In this document: positions 32,680 through 43,716 of the stretch, piece by piece
Layout of the letters: every line of letters starts with the position of its first letter
Position numbering within the stretch: position 1 is the stretch's first letter
NCBI GenBank assembly: GCA_031216915.1
Contig: CM062296.1
Location: forward strand, 58,030,584-58,094,583
From: Pictodentalium vernedei
Lineage: Eukaryota > Mollusca > Scaphopoda > Dentaliida > Dentaliidae
Length of the DNA: 64,000 bases
Direction of reading: 5' to 3'
Program-made: the position numbers and the translations under genes
The notes under the pieces: model-generated
Told to the model about the DNA's origin: nothing
Database searches by the model: none
The model's input: the letters and a program-made list of their open reading frames with translations, nothing else

Positions 32680-32835
32680 AGTAATCGCTTGACTGGACTG
32701 GTTACATGAAATAATTCATTCGAGGCGAGGAATTTTATTGTAAAACACTCGTACGCATTCGCGCACTCGTGTTTGTACAACGTCTCTCACCTCTCATGAA
32801 TTATTTCACGAAACCAGTCCAGTCAAGTGATTGCT
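32680..32835. repeat. Inverted repeat ~60-bp arms
   Basis: GAGTAATCGCTTGACTGGAC and complement outside; CATGAAATAATTCAT and complement further in. The loop is about 40 bp. Confidence 0.78.
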
Positions 32836-32986
32836 CTCTATCATATACTTCTTAACATGAATATGTCTGAAGTTCGTGAAGTGTGCGCACATCAATGATA
32901 CAGCTTTACTAACATTTCCAAATTTCAATTTTTTATATGAAATTCCCATACCCTAAGTGATAAACTTACTGATGCTCAGTGCTCAA

Positions 32987-33645
32987 AATAACTTTTTTTC
33001 TTTGCGTAGCAAAATGCTAAACATTTCCATAAAATGAATAGCATTTTGTAAAAATTACATAGCTATTTTTGTATACCAGAGTTATGTTATGCTGTTTTGT
33101 ATTGAATTCTTCTGAGGAGATGGAATAGCTTGCATCCATTTCTGGGCATTTCTAAATGATCTTCAACACATGAAACATTTACTATGCTTTTTTTTTTAAC
33201 TGAACTGCCTTTAAGGGTTGCATGGACTTGGATATTTCAAAGAGCGTCTTGGTTGTTCAATAGAGTTCTCAAAATGGAAGTTGGGATTTTTAATTTGATG
33301 GGCTTGAAGTTATTTTTAATGGACATTTTATGCAAAATGTTGTAAAAACAGGAAGAATTTAAACTAATAGAATTCATCTTACACATGAAGCTGCTAATGA
33401 TACTTGATAATCTGAGTTATGCCTGGAATGTTCCACAATCAGAAGTAAAGCATCAGTGAACTAGTTTTCAAATTTGTTTGCAAATTTTCATTTACATTTT
33501 GCGATACAAGATAATCAACTGCAGCCTAAAAGGCAGCAGTTGATTATCTTGTATCGCAAAATGCTATACATAATTGAACATTGTATAGCTTTTTGCAAGT
33601 TTTGCATAGCAAAAAGCGACGCGACACCGCTTATTTTGAGCCCTG
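32987..33645. mobile_element. hAT-like element, family hAT-3 (copy 1)
   Basis: Termini CAGTGCTCAAAATAA and TTATTTTGAGCCCTG form imperfect TIRs. Flanks CTGATGCT / TTGGTGCT are a plausible worn 8-bp duplication. Internal perfect hairpin at about 33497-33565 (GATACAAGATAATCAACTGC). The second copy is at 50042-50722 in inverse orientation. Confidence 0.8.
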
Positions 33646-33652
33646 TTGGTGC

Positions 33653-33900
33653 TTAACTGATAAAGTGATGGAAGCCCATATTTGGGCATTATTCTGAAGT
33701 GTGTGTACCACACTTCGAAGGCCCATATTCAGTACATGTGCTTAGTATTATCTTTAAAGTGATATTATTTAGTCTGTAAGGGTTTGCCTTGTTATAATTT
33801 ATGGGAGAGTGCCCATAGGCACTCTCCCATAAATTGCAACAAGGCAAAGACATGTGTACAAGATATGATGTCCAAAACCAATTTAGCACTCTACCAGTTG
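33653..33900. mobile_element. TIR element, family F (copy 1)
   Basis: Worn left end (TTAACTGATAAAGTG), right end TTTAGCACTCTACCAGTTG, central hairpin GGGAGAGTGCCCATAGGCAC with TTGCCTTGTTATAATTTAT arms. Abuts the hAT-3 element. Confidence 0.75.
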
Positions 33901-34599
33901 AGAAAAATATGGAGCGCTAATGTTGCTGTCAATCTCTTCGAATGACGAAAATGGTCAATCGTGTTTTTTATTTCTATGAAGCACTGGAACAATCTCCCAG
34001 AGAAGACGTTTAGTTGGTACTTTTCCCTTGACGATTCGAGAGAGACTTTCAGGTATACCTTGATCATTATCCTGGAAAAGCCCCGTATGTTATATTGTGG
34101 ACATGAAATTTAACATTTACTTTATCGGATTTTCCTCCTGTATGAAGACGTGTTCGTATCACACCATGAACTATTGTGAAGCAGCATCACCAGGCTGACT
34201 TCCGGATGCATCGGCCGTCAGCTGTTTTAGGGCAGTACTCAGTGCTATTTGGCTTTCGAAATATGGTGCAGTGGAGGGAGATTCGAAAGATTGGACGTCG
34301 CCAAATCAAATTCCATGCCCGATTCCCAAATCTGGAATTAAATTTCGGATATTCCGAGGGTCTTCAAGAAGAGGTTGCCTGGGTTCTTAGAATTTTGACT
34401 GAAGTCTATTTCATTTTTTTTTAAATCCTGTATGGACAAAAAGGAGAGAATATATTGCCTCACGCAGACTTGTTTCAGTACTTACACCAACTTAAAAGTA
34501 CCGATGAGATCACCAACGTAAAATATTAACAATCTGAGTTGTACACGCTTATTTGTAATCAGCGGACAGGCACACTCCAATAATTTGTAATGAAACAGA
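33901..34599. other. GPCR intron, no gene seen
   Basis: No supported feature. Confidence 0.3.
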
Positions 34600-34815
34600 T
34601 TTATATAAACAAAATATATATATATTTGCCGCAATAACATGCATAGATTATGACCAGGGACATTCCTAGAGTGTCTTGGATTAATAGGCTGTACACCATT
34701 TGAATTATTTCCAGCTATACGCACCCCCCCCCCCCCCCCACCCACCCGCCTCGCTGCAGGACATCGAGCTGTTGATAAAATCGCTTGCCATCCCCTTTAT
34801 AAAGAAATTTTCAAA
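34600..34815 (+). repeat. Paralogue of 38650-39040 holding an empty TTAA site
   Basis: TTGCCGCAATAACATG, GTCTTGGATTAATAGGC, GAATTATTTCCAGC and ACATCGAGCTGTTGATAAAATCG match the 38.7-39.0 kb segment. TTAA at 34681-34684 is the empty equivalent of the MITE site 38714-38939. A C run (34724-34738) is inserted. Confidence 0.85.
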
Positions 34816-34818
34816 TGC

Positions 34819-35882
34819 TCTCTTTGATATTTTTGTACGTGTTATTGCGTACGAAATATTTTGTTTAATTTAGCCCTTTGATACTTTTGTACTTATTATT
34901 ACGTACGAAACATTTTGTTTACTTTAGCCCTTTGATACTTTTGTAAGTGTTATTACGTACGAAATATTTTGTTTAATTTAGCCCTTTGATACTTTTGTAC
35001 TTGTTATTACGTACCAAATCTTTTGTTTAATTTAGCCCTTTGATATTTTTGTACGTGTTATTACGTACGAAATATTTTGTTTAATTTAGCCCTTTGATAC
35101 TTTTGTACTTGTTATTACGTACGAAACATTTTGTTTAATTTAGCCCTTTGATACTTTTGTAAGTGTTATTACGTACGAAATATTTTGTTTAATTTAGCCC
35201 TTTGATACTTTTGTACTTGTTATTACGTACGAAATAATTTGTTTAATTTAGCCCTTTGATACTTTTGTACATGTTATTACGTACGAAATATTTTGTTTAA
35301 TTTAGCCCTTTGATACTTTTGTACATGTTATTACGTACGAAATATTTTGTTTAATTTAGCCCTTTGTTACTTTTGTACTTGTTATTACGTACCAAATCTT
35401 TTGTTTAATTTAGCCCTTTGATATTTTTGTACGTGTTATTACGTACGAAACATTTTGTTTAATTTAGCCCTTTGATACTTTTGTAAGTGTTATTACGTAC
35501 GAAATATTTTGTTTAATTTAGCCCTTTGATACTTTTGTACTTGTTATTACGTACGAAATATTTTGTTTAATTTAGCCCTTTGAAACTTTTGTACATGTTA
35601 TTACGTACGAAATATTTTGTTTAATTTAGCCCTTTGATACTTTTGTACAGGTTATTACGTACGAAATATTTTGTTTAATTTAGCCCTTTGATACTTTTGT
35701 ACATGTTATTACGTACGAAATATTTTGTTTAATTTAGCCCTTTGATACTTTTGTACATGTTATTACGTACGTAATATTTTGTTTAATTTAACCCTTTGAT
35801 ACATTTGTACGTGTTATTACGTACGAGATATTTTGTTTAATTTAACCCTTTGATACTTTTGTTAGTGTTAGTACGTACGAAA
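34819..35882 (+). repeat. 54-bp satellite, about 20 units
   Basis: A unit such as TTTAGCCCTTTGATACTTTTG + TAC-TTG-TTATTACGTACGAAATATT repeats with an exact 54-bp period (34871, 34925, 35087, 35843 in register) and no indels over 18 units. Each unit has TTATTACGTAC, and in some a preceding GTACGT gives a small hairpin with ACGTAC. Variant positions show a higher-order pattern. It lies in a GPCR intron; no coding. Confidence 0.97.
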
Positions 35883-36179
35883 TCCAACAGCACGTTGACA
35901 CGTTTGTGGTCATTTGGTTTGTTATTATTTTTTGACATTTTAAAGTTTTAACCTCAAATTCCGATTTTCCCCCGAATAATGCTCAGTGATAACTGTTGAG
36001 CCAGTTGTTATCGCAGCTAACAAAACTTACATGATCCTGCTGTCAAGACTTCTTGACTGGTTGAGTGCTAGAAGCCACCATCAGGGCTTTCAAAAAACGA
36101 GGATAACAGAGCAAAAGCCAACACTTTCCTTGCTTGTATTTCATATTCAGTCAAACACAAATAATATTTTGTTTATATA
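35883..36179. other. GPCR intron, no gene seen
   Basis: Unrecognised sequence between the satellite and a hairpin. Confidence 0.3.
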
Positions 36180-36250
36180 AATTTGTTTTATTACAAATTA
36201 TTGGAGGGTGCATGTGGGTACTCTCCACTAATTTGTAATAAAACAAGTTT
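36180..36250. repeat. Hairpin related to family F core
   Basis: TTTGTTTTATTACAAATTA and complement with inner GGAGGGT/ACTCTCC, similar in layout to the family F core. Half of it recurs near 34573-34600. Confidence 0.75.
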
Positions 36251-36408
36251 TAATAACAAATTCTGTCCACCAAAAATAATCTAGCCCTCAACCAGATAAT
36301 TACTAACGTGAAAAATATCTTGTTATTGATACTTTCCGACGTTTGACGTCACATTTTGAAAAACGTTGAAGAAACTGAATTCCTAGTGATGCTTGGACGT
36401 CAGGATAA

Positions 36409-36661
36409 TTAACCCTTTACCCAACGTAACGGCCAAAACCGGCCAGCGCTATTCTTAAAAAATCGCCAATTAATTTTCATTATTTTTTCATTTTTTTGTC
36501 TCAAAAACATAGGTTATGACCCCTCATTGGAACGAGCTCGTCGAGCTCGTTCCAATGAGGGGTCATAACCTATGTTTTTGAGACAAAAAATGAAAAAAAT
36601 TAGTTATTCAAGAATTTTTTTTGCAAGTGTCGTCTGCTTTTCATGTTAGGTAAAGGGTTAA
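36409..36661. mobile_element. piggyBac-like MITE, family A (copy 10, reverse)
   Basis: TTAA flanks, full-length, perfect central palindrome; almost identical to 27074-27323. Confidence 0.93.
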
Positions 36662-38031
36662 AGTCTCAAAGGGTTAGTGGTAGTGCCAGGGGCAGTTCAC
36701 CCACTCCCCCAATGATCATGTCTGTCGGACGCTTTTGTTCTCCGTCGGAAAAAAAAACTGTTGGTTGCTAGCACTTGCGCTTGTCTGACTTTTCTCGTCA
36801 GAGAAAATCGACTTTCGAAAAAGTTAACTCCCTTTAATTTATTAGAGGGGCAAGGAATGTTCAATTCAGCAGAATTTTATTGTTCAGAAAACACATATAC
36901 CATCAGTAGAAAATAAAGTGAAGTTTCTAGTTATTACTTTCAATGAACAAAAACAGCTGATAGCACAATGAGCTGTCTGTTGTTTTCGTTCATTAAAGGT
37001 TACAAAATTAAATTTGTTTTTAATAACAAGCTAATGAGAAGCAACTACTTAACTGTGCACTTGTGCTCTTTGTTTAGCGAACATGTTTTTACAGTAGTTT
37101 CCCAGTTTTTATTCTTCCAAGGGAAAGTGATTAGCAAATCTGACCCATCAGAGATTATATTAATGAAAAGGAGCTTGTCTGTGTTATATGCCATGATGCG
37201 CACACTGGTGATATAATATATAGACTGAAAGTTTCAGAACATCAAAAGATAGAGAAAGCGCCATTTTCGTATTCTTAAACGGGTTTATACAGAAATTCAT
37301 AGTCAAACGTTCAAACTGAAAAAAAATGTAAAAATCAAGCTTCTATATTTCATCACACATCCATTCAACTTTTAACCCTTGTATTTAAAGGAATAGCCGG
37401 TATGACAAAAATGATTCTGTATTCATTGGGTGATGTACAAGCCGGAACTTTTTTCTCAGCACCGTTCATACCAGTTCCTTTCAAATCGAGTCATTCGTTA
37501 CGCTTCGAAAAGTTTCCAAATTTCGTTATACAATTATCGACAGTCTGTCGCAGTGTGAAAATGAAAACGTCCAAAGCAAAATAAAGGCGGTTCACAAAAA
37601 ATTACTTAACCAAAAATGAGATAATATTAAAAAAAACCCGATAATTTCCAGCCAGAACATTAACCCAGTTCCGTGGCCTTCTCGTTATGTGGATCTGTTA
37701 TATCTAAATTGGTCAACTTTATTTCGGTAAATCTTCGTACATCTTGACATGCTTCGAACTTCTTTTTAAAATGTTTCTCCCAGCTGTTTGGCAAATCTGC
37801 ACAAGTCAGTACTTATATTTTTACTAACAGTAATAGCCACCAAATGGTTAGGCGTGGATGGGCACCAGCCGAACAGAAACAGCGATACGAATTTTAACAA
37901 ACACTGGTTCCGAAAAGGTTGTTTTGATCTTTTATCGACCCTTTTGATCAGTACAGCTTCAGTCAAAACAAACAGACTCTTCACCCTGAGGTTTAAACAT
38001 CGGAATTAATATTTGTTTATTTAAATGAATT

Positions 38032-38279
38032 TTAACCCTTTACCCAACGCAGACGATATCAAAATTTATTATTTTAAATATCATTTTTAAAAATTTTTCA
38101 AAATATTTCAACAAAACCATATCATGTGACCCCATCGTTGGAACGAGCTCGACGAGCTCGTTCCAACGAGGGGTCACATGATATGGTTTTGTTGAAGTCT
38201 TTTGAAAAATTTTTTTTTCAACTGCTGAATTTGCATATTACGCGGGCGGATGCGGCCGATTAGTTGGGTAAAGGGTTAA
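38032..38279. mobile_element. piggyBac-like MITE, family B (copy 2)
   Basis: TTAA flanks, CCCTTTACCCAACGCAGACG start, CATATCATGTGACCCC arms and the shared GAACGAGCTCGACGAGCTCG centre. Confidence 0.9.
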
Positions 38280-38287
38280 TGTATGGG

Positions 38288-38460
38288 ATGTGTAATAAAC
38301 ACAGAACGCGGTGTGTGTTTGAATCGGTGGGTGTTTTACTTAAGCTTTGGAATGGCGTAATCATATTTCGCGAAAGCCGTACATCGAAATATGACCACGC
38401 CATTCCAACTCGTTATGTAAAACACCCACCGATTTAAACACACATCGCGTTCTGTCTATT
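38288..38460. repeat. Inverted repeat, ~75-bp arms
   Basis: ACACAGAACGCGGTGTGTGT to the complement; fuller version of 8886-9012. Confidence 0.82.
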
Positions 38461-38649
38461 TATACTACTCTTCAGGAATATGCCTGACGTTTGTGAAATG
38501 ATGAGCACCTCGATGATACAACGACGCTAACATTGAAATTCCCATACCCTCAAGATTAAATTTACTGACAACCTTAGAAAATTAAAGGGAGCTAACTTTC
38601 CCGTTAATCTCTCCCAACAGCAAAAATTATCAGCATTGGAACATCTGGA

Positions 38650-39040
38650 AGCATACATATTTTTTCCGCAACAATATGGCGTAAGACCAAGGATGTTCCT
38701 AGTGGGTCTTGGATTAACCCTTTACCCAACGAACCGCCGCATCCACCCGCGTAATATGTAAATTGAGCAGTTGAAAAAATTTAATTTTTCAAAATATTTC
38801 AACAAAACTATATCATGTGACCCCCTCGTTGGAACGAGCTCGATGAGGGGTCACCTCGATGAGGGGTCACATGAAAAATTAAAAAAAAGATATTTAAAAT
38901 AATAAATTTTGATATCGTGTGCGTTGGGTAAAGGGTTAATGGGCAGTAAACCAAATGAATTATTTCCGGCTCTGCGCTCCCCTCGCTGCCATACATCGAG
39001 CAGTTGATAAAATCGTTTGCAATCCCCTTGGTAAAGAATG
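38650..39040 (+). repeat. Paralogue of 34600-34815
   Basis: Same segment as at 34.6 kb with a family B MITE inserted at the TTAA. Confidence 0.8.
38714..38939. mobile_element. piggyBac-like MITE, family B (copy 3, reverse, deleted centre)
   Basis: TTAA flanks, starts CCCTTTACCCAACGAACCGC and ends GTTGGGTAAAGGG. The central palindrome has lost part of one arm (GAGCTCGATGAGGGGTCACC). The paralogous empty site is 34681-34684. Confidence 0.9.
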
Positions 39041-39170
39041 TTCCAACTACTGTCTGTGTATTTGTCCAACCGTTGAAGAAGCCGAACACAAACTCTCCTT
39101 TATTTTCGAAATATGTGACTTTTTGTGTGTTAGAGTCTATAAGTCGTCTATTAAGTGTAGCAAGGTACAC
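38955..39170 (+). pseudogene. Possible non-LTR C-terminal fragment
   Basis: An open + frame reads YCLCICPTVEEAEHKLSFIF, weakly like the C-x-x-C...V-E-D-E-x-HF pattern at 7126. Could be chance; no RT is attached. Confidence 0.3.
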
Positions 39171-39580
39171 ACTCCAGCTAGAAAATATCATGACATATGT
39201 TTAAAAATAACTCTAAATGCATGTTACAAACAACCACAGCTACAAAAATACCATTAACTCAAGAACCACAGGGCACGGAATTTACAACTGTTTTGGGGTT
39301 GAGACTTACAATTCCTAACTATTTAAAATGTTGGCTTGGGATGGGGGGGGGGAGGAGACACTGTCACCCACCACAGCCCGACCCGTCCCCATGTCCCTGC
39401 TTGTGACGTATCAATAAAAGAGTCCGGCTCGTCACAAGCAGGGCCCATATGCTAATAACAAAAAACTGAATGGATATTTTTGTGAATAGCTGTAGGACGG
39501 TTCTGAGGATACATTTGACGAAAGTTTAACAAACAAATAATCAATTTATGTGGTAAGTTCACAAGAAAACTAAAACTTAC
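39171..39580. other. GPCR intron, no gene seen
   Basis: Short G run at 39343; CGTCACAAGCAGGG and its complement near 39400-39443 make a small inverted repeat. Nothing else supported. Confidence 0.35.
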
Positions 39581-39803
39581 TTGGCTTGCTATTATAATAA
39601 ATTAAAAGAGATGTGAGGATAGCCAATGCCCATATGCCTATAACACAACGTACTGCTACTGTCTTTGTGATGTATATCTTGTAATGCAGAGGCTTAATTA
39701 CAGCCAAATACCGTGTTATCGTTATCGCAAGTAAATGGAACGACGAACAAAAACAGCAAGGAACAAAGTACTATCATAATTCCGTCACAAACTGACCAGT
39801 TCC
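39581..39803 (-). CDS. Class A GPCR, exon 2 (TM3-TM4), with a frameshift
   Basis: Acceptor TTATTTCCAG at 39804 and donor CCAA|GTAAGT after 39581. It begins phase 1 (GNWSVCDGIMIVLCS), with the conserved TM3 cysteine. After a run of five T (39751-39755) the frame must slip one base to give SSFHLLAITITRYLAVIKPL and a TM4 helix with IGIWALAILTSLL. One fewer T would keep the receptor open, so this is either a pseudogenising insertion or a homopolymer error. The DRY motif is TRY here: the acidic residue that restrains G-protein coupling is replaced by Thr. It joins either first exon (45728 or 60243) in phase. Confidence 0.82.
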
Positions 39804-39854
39804 CTGGAAATAAAATAAACTGATAAGTAGCCTTATCGTTGAAGAACAAATTAA

Positions 39855-40110
39855 CCCTTAACTGGTAGAGTGCTAAGTTATTTTTGGTCATCAAAATTTG
39901 TTCATGTGCCTTAGCCTTGTTACAATTTATGGGAGAGTGCCAAGAGGCACTCTCCCATAAATTGTAACAAGGCAAACCCATATAGACTAAGTAATTTCAC
40001 TTCTAAGATAATATGAAGCACCTCCACAGAATATGACACCTTTAGGCTGGTGTACCTACTCTTCATATTAAAGCCCTGCTAGTGGCTTCTAGCACTCTAC
40101 CAGTTAAGGG
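39855..40110. mobile_element. TIR element, family F (copy 2, complete)
   Basis: CCCTTAACTGGTAGAGTGCT and its complement at the ends. Central hairpin TTATGGGAGAGTGCC with CCTTGTTACAA arms. It ends 51 bp upstream of the exon 2 splice acceptor. No clear duplication (TTAA left, CCTG right). Confidence 0.85.
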
Positions 40111-41112
40111 CCTGGATATGTTTATGTGTATTTTTGATATACCTTGAAAGTCTACATGTACCTCCTATGGCTTTGCAGTTGTTTCTAGACAAGTCTTGAA
40201 CTCCCGAAGGCACTTAGAAAAGAAGTTTTGAGTTTAGTCAAGCAATGCATGTTGGGACACCTGTTCATTTGCATTAAAAAGTTATCAAGGTCAGAATTGG
40301 ACCCTTAAGGGTATTAAAATTCAAATAAAGTCAAATCATACAGTTGTACATATCGTGTCCTATTGAGATAATCACATTCGTTGTATCAAAAACAACGTGG
40401 AACCGATGTCAGATTTTACCTTCAAATTAGTGGAAAACGGTCTGCTTATTTCCCCTGAATATGTCGTTTTGGGGATTGGAAATTAGCATGGAGATAGGAA
40501 AGTTTTACACCTCCTAAAATTAAATAAAATACTCAAAAGTTGCATTAGTTAGAAAATACAATTTCGAGAGAATATTTCGCTAATACGAAATAATAGTTGT
40601 TATTTGAAATAAATATTTTATTAAAGCGAAATAAATTGAAAAACAAGTATGTCCTTCCTGGGGCTCCATTGTGCCCAGCGGATTATTCTAAACATCGACG
40701 TGATATTCCATTCTGAAATATACCTGTCGAATTTTCTAGCACTATCGAATTATCACAATAAGTAAATAATTGAAATATTTGTTTTTTAAATCCCCCCAAA
40801 TAGCACCATCAAAAACAGTAAATGAAAGGAAAAAATAATTAAAACAAATCCCCCAAATAGGACTACGAAACCTTCGATCGAAGGGAATGGTAACTCACAA
40901 CAGGCAACCCGGAATTAAGAAGAGAAAAAAAAAAGTATTTTTAGGCAGAAAAAAAGTGTTTTGATTCTCAGGCAATCTCTCATTGAATGTGAACCCCCTC
41001 ATTAGAAATTGGTATTGCATTTCAGTGTCCTCCAATATTAGTACAAACTCAGGTAGGCCCGAAACTTTTTACATTTTTGGATTGGTGCATATTTATTTAT
41101 TTTGCGTCACCA
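40111..41112. other. GPCR intron, no gene seen
   Basis: About 1 kb of AT-rich sequence without recognised repeats. Confidence 0.35.
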
Positions 41113-41183
41113 ATATGTTTGCCTTCTTACAATTTATGGGAGAGTACCTATAGGTACCCTCCCATCAATTATAACAAGCCAAA
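41113..41183. repeat. Family F hairpin core (copy 3, ends missing)
   Basis: TTTGCCTTCTTACAATTTAT, GGGAGAGTACC/GGTACCCTCCC. Only the core remains. Confidence 0.75.
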
Positions 41184-41193
41184 TCCCCATAGA

Positions 41194-41446
41194 TTAACCC
41201 TTTACCTAACGTAACGGCCAAAACCGGCCAGCGCTATTCTCAAAAATCGCCAATTAATTTTCATTATTTTTTTCATTTTTTGTCTCAAAAACATAGGTTA
41301 TGACCCCTCGTTGGAACGAGCTCGTTGAGCTCGTTCCAACGTGGGGTCATAACCTATGTTTTTGAGACAAAAAATAAAAAAAAAATAGTTATTCAAGAAT
41401 TATTTTTGCAAGTGTCGTCTGCTTTTCAGGTTAGGTGAAGGGTTAA
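41194..41446. mobile_element. piggyBac-like MITE, family A (copy 11, reverse)
   Basis: TTAA flanks, CCCTTTACCTAACGTAACGG start, central palindrome with one changed base pair (GTTGAGCTCG), GTTAGGTGAAGGG end. Confidence 0.9.
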
Positions 41447-41750
41447 ATACTTTTACTTCAAAGATAATATAAATAGCATCGATAACATATGAAGCCGTTG
41501 AATTGCAGTATCTACAAAATATTTTGAGAGGAATGTTTTTCTTTTCAAATTAAATAGATTTATTTGTATAAATATTAACTTTCTATATTTCTGTGTAAAA
41601 ACACAACCGTAATCCTCTCCATGTTTGTTCACTTTTTGGAAAATAAAAATTCAAACGCTCCCTCCCTGACTGATTTGAAAAAAAAATTGTATGAGAATCA
41701 ATTAAATTATTTTGAGTGTCCTTATTTTTGTCACATTTCCTGATGGCCAT
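41447..41750. other. GPCR intron, no gene seen
   Basis: Unrecognised, AT-rich. Confidence 0.3.
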
Positions 41751-42707
41751 CAGTAGTATGTCTCGGACTTTTCATCCCATATTGGCAGGACCTCGGTGCA
41801 GGACCCCGGAAGCGACGTCATGTCACGTGACCCAGTGTCGCCGTGTTGTGTTGACATGGTAACCCGCGTGAGCAGCCATGTTGTGACGTCATCCCCATAG
41901 TCATACCCCTCATTGCCTAATACAACTAAAAAGGGATTCTCCAAAAGGTATCCTCGAAAGGTATCCTCAAATAATACAATACCAGGCGATAGGTATCCTC
42001 AAATACCCGTATTTGCCTATGTGCTAGTGCACAATGTGTACACATTGTGCCTTTTCGCATAAGCACATATTGGCACATTCAGCATATGCCTATGTTTTAT
42101 CTGCAATGTGTACAATAGACCATAAACATGTTTAGGGAAGTCAGAATAAATGGAACAAAGAAGTCATAAAAAGAGATTCAGAGGGGAATCCGAACCAGAA
42201 AAAATACTTCTATTCAATCTAACTTACCCCCGGTACCCCCTCTGTACTATTGCACTACGTGCTACTATTATAAGCCAAAGTATGGCGATCCTCAAAAGAT
42301 TCTGAGGGAAAACCGTATCAAGTAAAGTCAATTTCTGTGATTTGGAGGAATTATCGTGTTGTTTGTGATATTTCTACGAATTGGGAAATTACTCCTGTTT
42401 AATCGAACACATCCTTCGAACATACCCCTATCCTATAGGAAGGTTTTAGGTCACACAGAAACTACGTCCTACTATAGAAACCAAGATGGCGGCCTCCAGT
42501 ATACAAAATGGACGACGGAAACACGTATCACCTTAACATCACGAGCTGTACATGCGAACTAAAACCACGTATTACTGTGACGTCACAACATGGCCGCTCA
42601 CGTGGGTTACCATGACAACACAACATGGCGCCACTGGGTCACGTGATATACTGTCACTTCCGGAATCCTTGCACTATATGGGGTGAAAAGCCCGAGATAT
42701 ACTACTG
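41751..42707. mobile_element. TIR element with ~140-bp arms
   Basis: The left arm (41751-41893; CAGTAGTATGTCTCGGAC, GTCACGTGACCCAGTG, GTGACGTCA) is an imperfect reverse complement of the right arm (42578-42707). CCAT lies outside both ends and may be a 4-bp duplication. The ~680-bp interior has no transposase. Confidence 0.7.
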
Positions 42708-43716
42708 CCATCTTAAATATTTTGCTTCCAGGCAGGATTTTTGCAACCTTTTCCCGGATATACATACAGTTATATATTATCAACACTCTGAGACCTTAGT
42801 CTGTTAGAATACTAACAATACCATTGCGGTATATTAAATTTAGCTCAGGTAATTATTCGGTTGATAACGAATGTCGAATAAGAAACTGGGAATAAGTTGT
42901 CACATCCGCTTTCTTACGTTGCTTCGCCACCATTTTAAAATTTCAGATTGAGGGAGTTTTATATTTTATAATTTCTATAATCTCCGGAGACTGAGACTGT
43001 CCAGTTAATCAGGTTTCCATACCAAGACAAGCTAACGAGCCAGTTTTGGTTCCTGGATGAACCATCATTTCTCCGTTTCAGGCTGTTAAATGAGTGTATG
43101 AGAGGAGGGGGTGGGCACGCTTGAACATATACCTTGAAAACAGCTGTCGACGCCTTTCCGTGTGGCGTCACTTATTATAATGTTATTTCAGCAAATGTTC
43201 AAATATCCATTGAGCGCTCTATCATGGTGTGCCTGGCCACGATGTGGTCCTTTCCTCACCATCAACCATTTAGCAACCAGAAGGTTCAAATACGGTTGAG
43301 ATAGAAAGCATTGGTCGAACTGCCTCGATGTGTAGTTCATCGGCAAAACGCCAGTAAATTTGTTTATATTTGAAAACAATACATCATTTGAATGCCCTCT
43401 GTTTTAATATCTGCTCTCAAACATTCAAACCTATTATGCAATCATGTAGACAACCTGTGGAGAAACGTGGGTGTGTGTGGGGGCGAGGGAATGCCTACAA
43501 TTTTGTATCCCTAAATGTGTGTTTGTGAATTGGAGGACGGGGGGGGGGGGGGGGGGGGGGTTGGAGGTGCACACACCACTTTGTATCCCTCCAGTTCCCC
43601 CGCCTCTGAATTGTACGGAATATAATGGAGGCCACTGACCCGATCTCCTTCGTGGTGATCCCCGGCACATATCAGCAGGTGAAAACATGAGTCACCTTAG
43701 CAAATAATAATATAAT
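42708..43716. other. GPCR intron; G run
   Basis: G run at about 43540-43560. No exon seen. Confidence 0.35.

Larger units (their letters stand above)
31730..32990 (+). repeat. Segmental duplication, copy 1
   Basis: Aligns in the same orientation with 36905-38590: inverted repeat near the start, CCAAGGGGAAAAGATAGCAAATC, then AGTGTAATT..., and AAATTCCCATACCCT near the end. Each copy has its own TTAA MITE at a different place (32395 here; 38032 there). The ends are diffuse. Confidence 0.75.
36905..38590 (+). repeat. Segmental duplication, copy 2 (longest)
   Basis: Matches 31730-32990 along its length and 8140-9015 in its right two thirds. Contains a hairpin (36916-37020), the single-arm version of the 8633 hairpin (37822-37869), a family B MITE, and an inverted repeat (38288-38460). 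Confidence 0.8.

Noticed and set aside
34819-35882. Regular direct repeats suggesting a CRISPR array
   Set aside because: Units are head-to-tail with no variable spacers, in a eukaryotic intron; this is a satellite.
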